Shown here piece by piece: positions 59,427 to 64,000 of a stretch of 64,000 nucleotides of DNA (positions are counted from its first letter, which is position 1; every line of letters starts with the position of its first letter). The notes beneath the pieces are model-generated. The model was not told the DNA's origin and made no database searches. It worked only from the letters and a program-made list of their open reading frames with translations. Where the stretch lies: assembly GCA_013177855.1 (NCBI GenBank), contig JABLYA010000001.1:2588659-2652658 (forward strand), given 5' to 3'. The position numbers were made by a program, and so were the translations under genes. Origin of the DNA: Ignavibacteria bacterium. Its GTDB lineage: Bacteria; Bacteroidota; Ignavibacteria; Ch128b.

Positions 59427-59590
59427 GATGATAATTCTAGCGTCATAAAATTTTTTTCTGTAATTAGATTTTTGATAATGTCATCCCTTCAGGATTTGAA
59501 AATTGAAGCTTGTTTAATTGATCCTATAATAATTTCATCCCTTTGGGATTTCATGTGTTTTTTCTTACTCATCGATTAACAACCTCTAAT
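59427..59590. repeat. Degenerate palindromes between repeat copies
   Basis: Small dyads such as ATCCCTTCAGGAT and CATCCCTTTGGGATTTCATG lie between the two long repeat copies. They are of the same type as those left of the IS. The short open frame over this stretch is not a gene. Confidence 0.5.
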
Positions 59591-59792
59591 TGTAATGAAA
59601 CCTTTTAGGTTTCTATTCAATTTTCATTTTCAAAATTTAATATTTTTCGTTTCCCTGCTCTTCAAAATATTTCTCAACTAAATTGGTTGAACGTATCGAT
59701 TGACAATCATAAACCACGAAGTGGTGAAATTATTATAGATGTGGTGTTCTTACGAAATCATTCTAAACTCCGAAGGAGTGACATTGAATAAT
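59591..59792 (+). repeat. Direct repeat, copy 2 (uninterrupted)
   Basis: The intact unit: 122 bp matching 57379-57500, then the palindrome ACCACGAAGTGGT (59713-59725), then 67 bp matching 59360-59426. It serves as the pre-insertion reference for the IS element. Confidence 0.85.
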
Positions 59793-60435
59793 TTCTTTGA
59801 TCATTATAATTAAAATATTTATTCTAAAAACTTTTAATGAATATATGTTTCAATAATATTATCCATTCGAGAATTCGAATTAAAGCCCGATTGATTATTT
59901 CTAAATTATTAATTCCATCGCCTTGTAATTATGCAAATATGAATAGATGAGATACATTTATTTCAAATCTCTTTCTTTTTTGTTTTTGGAATTTATTATT
60001 TCTCGTTACCATTTTAATCTTATAATTCTTTCTGTATTAAAAAATTCTTGGTTCCATTTTATCTCATTAATCACCAAACCCTTGTGGCTTTGAAATTTCT
60101 CAAGACTAATTTTTTAGATAATACTGTTTCTCTTCCCCAGATTTGTTAATCGGTTTGGAATTTTGTCTATAAATTGGCGAGAATTTCTAATGATATTTGA
60201 ATTCAAATTATAAATTCAGAGAAATGAATTTATTATGGTACAAATTTTCTAATATGTTCAAATAAAATTCTTAACTTAAAATTAATATTTAACCCTTGAC
60301 AATCAAACTTTATAATAAGAAATTTGCAGTGATTATGAGAGAGAGAATTTTTAATCAATTCATTCAACTCCACAAGAGAAGCCTCTCCAAAATTACAATT
60401 CACAAATCAATCCATAACAAAATAAAGGTGATGTT
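59793..60435. other. AT-rich spacer before the Oar-like receptor, no gene seen
   Basis: 643 bases with no credible gene. The 5' part continues the decaying repeat field; the 3' part should contain the promoter of the receptor gene, but I see no good TTTG/TAnnTTTG pair. A purine-rich AAAGGTGATG just before 60436 is the likely ribosome-binding site. Confidence 0.5.
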
Positions 60436-63400
60436 ATGATAAAACATCTAACCAAATTCATTTTTGTTTTTCTCTTAATCTCATCAACAACAATTTTTGC
60501 CCAGGGTATCACAACTGCTGGTATCACTGGAGTTGTTACTGATAAAAATGGGGATCCTTTGCCTGGTGCAAATGTAACAGCAGTTCATGTTCCATCAGGG
60601 ACAATGTATGGGACTTCTACGCGAGCAAACGGAAGGTTTAATATAACGGGTATGAGAGTTGGCGGTCCTTACACGATCACTGCATCTTTCATTGGTTATA
60701 ATAAACAAATTTTAGAGAATGTTTACTTAGAGTTAGGACAGAACCTAAACCTAACTTTTGTTCTTACCGAAACTCAAATTGAACTTAAAGATATTACTGT
60801 GGAGGCTGAGAGAAGTACCATTATACGTTCTGATAAAACTGGTACAGCTACAACAATTCAAAGAGAAAATATTGAAATCCTTCCAACCATTTCAAGAAGA
60901 TTGGAAGATCTTGTTCGATTGACCCCACAGGCAACAGGTAATGCTCGTATCGGTGGTGTTGATAATAGATTAAACAACATCACTGTTGATGGTTCTTACT
61001 TTAACAATTCATTCGGACTTGCTGGATTGCCTGGTGATAGAACAGGCGTAGCTCCAATTTCTATTGAAGCTATTGAACAAATTCAAGTAAATATTTCTCC
61101 ATTTGATGTTCGTCAGGGAAATTTTGTTGGTGCGAATATCAATACTGTTACAAAGAGTGGAACTAATAGATATTCAGGTTCAGTTTACTACAACTACAGA
61201 AACAATGATTTCGTAGGTACAAAAGCAGGCGATGCAACCTTTAATCCCGGAACATTTAGATTTAATCAATTTGGATTGACTTTAAGTGGTCCAATAATAA
61301 AGAATAAATTCTTCTTCTTTGTAAACTTTGAAACAGATAACTTAATTCAACCCGGAACAACTTATCGTGCTAATCTTGGCGGGGAGCCTGTTGGTGGTAA
61401 TGTTACAAGAGTATTAAAGAGTCATTTGGACTCACTCAGTCAATTCCTGAAACAGAATTTCGGTTATGAAACCGGTCCATATGAAGGTTATGATCACGAA
61501 ACTCCATCAACAAGATTCTTGTTGAGATTGGATTACAACCTCAATCCAAAGAATAAATTAAGCTTGCGTTATACTCATCTCGATTCATTTACCGATGTAT
61601 TACTTTCAAATTCAAGCTCACTTGGATTTGGAAACAGAAGGTCAAATTTAACTGGATTAAACTTCCAGAATTCAAACTATCAAATAATGGAGAACATTCG
61701 TTCAATCATTGCTGAATGGAACAGTATAATTTCAGATAAGATGAGCAACAACTTGATTGTTGGTTACACATATAATGATGAAAGTCGTAAATCAAGAGGA
61801 TCAATGTTCCCATTTGTTGATATTTTAGAAGGCGGGCAGGTTTACACATCATTTGGATTTGAACCATTTACACCAAACAATGAATTAAGATATTGGAGCT
61901 TCCAGATTCAAAATAATCTGAACCTGTTCCTGGAAAATCATACATTAACTTTTGGATTTAGTTTAGAAAGATATCAATCAGAAAATGTTTTCTTCCCAGG
62001 TTCACAAAGTGTTTATGTATATAACTCACTCGCAGATTTTTATACAGATGCACTTGATTACTTAGCAAATCCAAATAGAACAGTTTCACCAGTCACTTTA
62101 AGAAGATTTCAGGTAAGATGGTCTAACATCCCTGGTCAGGTAAAACCAATTCAACCTTTGAAAGTATGGTATGGTGGTGTTTATGTTCAGGATCAGTGGG
62201 AAGTGTTCAGAAATTTGAATGTGATCTCTGGAATTCGTTTTGATGTTCCATTCTTTGAAAAGACTGGATATCATAACCCTGAAGTTGATTCAATGGTATT
62301 TAGAGATGAGAATGGTTTCCCTGTTCAATATAGAACTGACAAAATGCCAGATCCAAAAATTCTTGTTTCACCAAGAGTTGGATTTAACTGGGATGTATTT
62401 GGTGATAAGACAACACAACTCAGAGGTGGAACTGGTATCTTTACAGGCAGACCAGCTTATGTGTGGATTTCAAACCAGATTGGAAACAATGGTATTTTAA
62501 CTGGTTTTGAAAGATTGGATAATACAAAAAACCGTCCATTCCATCCAGATATTAATCATTATAAACCAGCGGTTGTGACTGGTGCACCAGCTTCGAACTA
62601 TGAATTAGCTCTAACAGATCCAAACTTCAAGTTCCCACAAATGTGGAGAACCAATATTGGTGTCGATAGAAAATTAATTTATGATGTAGTTGGAACACTT
62701 GAATTCTTATACAGCAAAGATGTTAATGGTATTTATTATATAAATGCAAATCTCAAAGCTCCAAATGGACAATTTGTTGGTCCAGATAACAGACCAAGAT
62801 GGATTGGTTCAAATAAGATTTATTCAAAAGTTGATAATGCAATCGTCTTAAAAAATCAGAATGTTGGTTATTACTGGAATATTGCAGCAACACTTGAAAA
62901 ACCATGGTCAAATAACTGGTATGCAAAAGTTGGTTATATGTATGGAGTGGCAAAGAATACAGTAGATCCAGGTTCGATAGCATTTGGAAGCTGGAATAAT
63001 AATCAACATGCAGGAAATCCAAATGATCCAGGTTTAGGTTATTCAGTAAACTCACCAGGTAATAGATTATTCGGTGCTGTTTCATATAAACTTGAATATT
63101 TTAACTTTGGTGCGACTACATTAACATTATTCTTTGATTACTTCACTCCTGGAAATGGCAGCTATACATTCTCTGGTGATTTAAATGGTGATGGTGGAAC
63201 AAGTAATGACTTAATTTATATTCCAAAAGATAAATCTGAAATGAACTTTGAACAATATACAGATCCCGTTAGCGGGAAAGTTATTACTTCAGAGCATCAG
63301 GCTGATTTGTGGGAAGCCATTATTTTAAATGACCCATATTTGAGCAAGAATCGTGGTAAATATGCAGAGAGAGGTGCAGCTTTCCTGCCGATGGTTTTCA

Positions 63401-63696
63401 GAGCTGATTTAAGTCTTGTTCAAGAATTCAGTCAGAAGTTCCTGGGATATAAGAACAGTCTGCAATTTAGAATTGATATCTTAAACTTCACCAATCTTTT
63501 GAATAAAAACTGGGGAGTTGGACAGACATTCACTACAACTCAGCCATTAATTGCAAGAGGTGCTGATGCTAATGGTAAAGTATTATATAGATTAGCAAGT
63601 ATTGGTGGTGAATTGATTAAGACAACTTTTAGAAAAACTGCAAATATTGATGATGTTTGGAGAATTCAGTTAGGAATTAGATATTTGTTCAACTAA
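60436..63696 (+). CDS. Oar-like TonB-dependent receptor
   Basis: 1086 residues. Signal peptide (HLTKFIFVFLLISSTTIFAQ), carboxypeptidase regulatory-like domain (about 28-115; ITGVVTDKNGDPLPGANVTAVHVPSGTMYGT), plug (about 120-235; RLEDLVRLTPQATGNARIGGVDNRLNNITVDG, NINTVTKSGTNRYSGSVYY) and a long beta-barrel ending in QLGIRYLFN. This order and the 'R.NGRFNITGMRVGGPYTI' motif are those of Oar-type receptors. In other bacteria Oar proteins support outer-membrane integrity, development or protease export. It is monocistronic and ends at a GAAA-loop terminator. Confidence 0.9.
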   Translation: MIKHLTKFIFVFLLISSTTIFAQGITTAGITGVVTDKNGDPLPGANVTAVHVPSGTMYGTSTRANGRFNITGMRVGGPYTITASFIGYNKQILENVYLELGQNLNLTFVLTETQIELKDITVEAERSTIIRSDKTGTATTIQRENIEILPTISRRLEDLVRLTPQATGNARIGGVDNRLNNITVDGSYFNNSFGLAGLPGDRTGVAPISIEAIEQIQVNISPFDVRQGNFVGANINTVTKSGTNRYSGSVYYNYRNNDFVGTKAGDATFNPGTFRFNQFGLTLSGPIIKNKFFFFVNFETDNLIQPGTTYRANLGGEPVGGNVTRVLKSHLDSLSQFLKQNFGYETGPYEGYDHETPSTRFLLRLDYNLNPKNKLSLRYTHLDSFTDVLLSNSSSLGFGNRRSNLTGLNFQNSNYQIMENIRSIIAEWNSIISDKMSNNLIVGYTYNDESRKSRGSMFPFVDILEGGQVYTSFGFEPFTPNNELRYWSFQIQNNLNLFLENHTLTFGFSLERYQSENVFFPGSQSVYVYNSLADFYTDALDYLANPNRTVSPVTLRRFQVRWSNIPGQVKPIQPLKVWYGGVYVQDQWEVFRNLNVISGIRFDVPFFEKTGYHNPEVDSMVFRDENGFPVQYRTDKMPDPKILVSPRVGFNWDVFGDKTTQLRGGTGIFTGRPAYVWISNQIGNNGILTGFERLDNTKNRPFHPDINHYKPAVVTGAPASNYELALTDPNFKFPQMWRTNIGVDRKLIYDVVGTLEFLYSKDVNGIYYINANLKAPNGQFVGPDNRPRWIGSNKIYSKVDNAIVLKNQNVGYYWNIAATLEKPWSNNWYAKVGYMYGVAKNTVDPGSIAFGSWNNNQHAGNPNDPGLGYSVNSPGNRLFGAVSYKLEYFNFGATTLTLFFDYFTPGNGSYTFSGDLNGDGGTSNDLIYIPKDKSEMNFEQYTDPVSGKVITSEHQADLWEAIILNDPYLSKNRGKYAERGAAFLPMVFRADLSLVQEFSQKFLGYKNSLQFRIDILNFTNLLNKNWGVGQTFTTTQPLIARGADANGKVLYRLASIGGELIKTTFRKTANIDDVWRIQLGIRYLFN

Positions 63697-63732
63697 TGGT
63701 CTAATTTCAAATTAAACTTCCAAACTACTTGC

Positions 63733-63756
63733 AGGGCTGTCCGAAAGGGCAGCCTT
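63733..63756 (+). terminator. Rho-independent terminator
   Basis: A 10-bp stem with two G-T pairs (AGGGCTGTCC 63733-63742 with GGGCAGCCTT... 63747-63756), GAAA tetraloop and following T-run. Confidence 0.85.
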
Positions 63757-64000
63757 TTTTGTTTTAAATGTGAAATTGATGAAACAGATTTTGAAGGATT
63801 TGCATCGATTCGGAAAAATTTCTGTTAAAATCTCTGTTTCAAATGTTAAAGAGTTTTATGTCACACTGAGCTTTGAGACTGTGTCGCAATTGGTTAAAAA
63901 AAATAATAAGTCTTTTTAATTCTATAAAATTTCGTTTTACAAATCTTTTAGCACATAAAATTTCCATTCTCTAACACAAACTTTTATTTTAACTTTAATC
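63757..64000. other. Window end, no gene seen
   Basis: AT-rich sequence after the terminator. It includes GTCACACTGAGC followed by GAGACTGTGTC (63860-63885), a degenerate dyad. It may be the upstream region of a gene beyond the window. Confidence 0.4.

Noticed and set aside
59045..59579. Plus-strand open frames overlapping the transposase and the repeat field
   Set aside because: They are antisense to the transposase or made of palindromic repeats; no protein-like composition.
62753..63085. 110-codon minus-strand open frame inside the Oar-like receptor gene
   Set aside because: It is the reverse complement of a well-supported coding region and has no start signals.
63860..63885. Dyad GTCACACTGAG...GACTGTGTC near the window end
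   Set aside because: Arms pair imperfectly and it occurs once in the window; insufficient for a regulatory or mobile-element call.

Overview
The window looks like a chromosomal segment of an AT-rich member of the Bacteroidota/Ignavibacteriota/Chlorobi group, most likely an Ignavibacteria-type heterotroph. The evidence is several secreted proteins ending in a type IX secretion (T9SS) type A sorting domain (core NPFNPST, ending in KKM-hydrophobic-K), a PorV-type outer-membrane protein, two large carboxypeptidase-regulatory-domain TonB receptors, DUF2851, DUF6252-like and DUF1573 proteins, an atpDC pair detached from the rest of the ATP synthase operon, and repeated TAnnTTTG boxes just upstream of starts, the -7 element of Bacteroidota sigma-A promoters. 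The species assignment is inference.

Layout. 1-5336 is an accessory surface region: two paralogous T9SS beta-propeller-like proteins (the first cut by the window edge), an OmpA-domain protein broken by a frameshift, two tandem lipoprotein paralogues and a small membrane protein. 5358-10947 (minus) is a six-gene run: ABC exporter, PrsW-like protease, nadD, sugar-nucleotide epimerase, meaB. 11356-14593 (plus) is pcm-miaA-AtuA(two genes). Then come a DUF4143 ATPase with operator-like repeats (minus), prfB with its programmed +1 frameshift, yjbQ and two small minus-strand genes. 18922-31924 is a seven-gene surface/secretion operon: T9SS cargo, OB-fold proteins, lipoproteins, TonB receptor, PorV-like protein and an exported phospholipase D/nuclease. 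32026-33841 is atpDC. 33900-38214 (minus) holds a KtrAB-type potassium system, an SPFH protein and a DUF72 protein. 38273-40117 holds DUF1573, YceI and MarR genes.

40200-55123 is bounded by two tRNA-Ser genes and contains a large sacsin/NO VEIN-like ATPase fused to a DUF3883 nuclease-like domain, rfbA-rfbC-lhgO, a tRNA with CAT anticodon, a two-gene 2-oxoacid:ferredoxin oxidoreductase with fused beta-gamma subunits, pyrF, DUF2851, a bifunctional-nuclease-family protein, etfAB and clpS. 55124-60435 is gene-poor: one lipoprotein, then a field of short palindromic repeats into which an intact IS1182-family element (57501-59359, 17-bp terminal inverted repeats) has inserted. 60436-63696 is an Oar-like TonB receptor.

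Taken together, the metabolic genes (MeaB, ETF, 2-oxoacid:ferredoxin oxidoreductase, L-2-hydroxyglutarate oxidase, AtuA-like proteins) suggest degradation of amino or organic acids with low-potential electron carriers. The surface operon suggests uptake or processing of an extracellular polymer. The most unusual candidates are the 18922-31924 surface operon, the stand-alone NO VEIN-like protein and the IS insertion that exactly replaces a palindrome.
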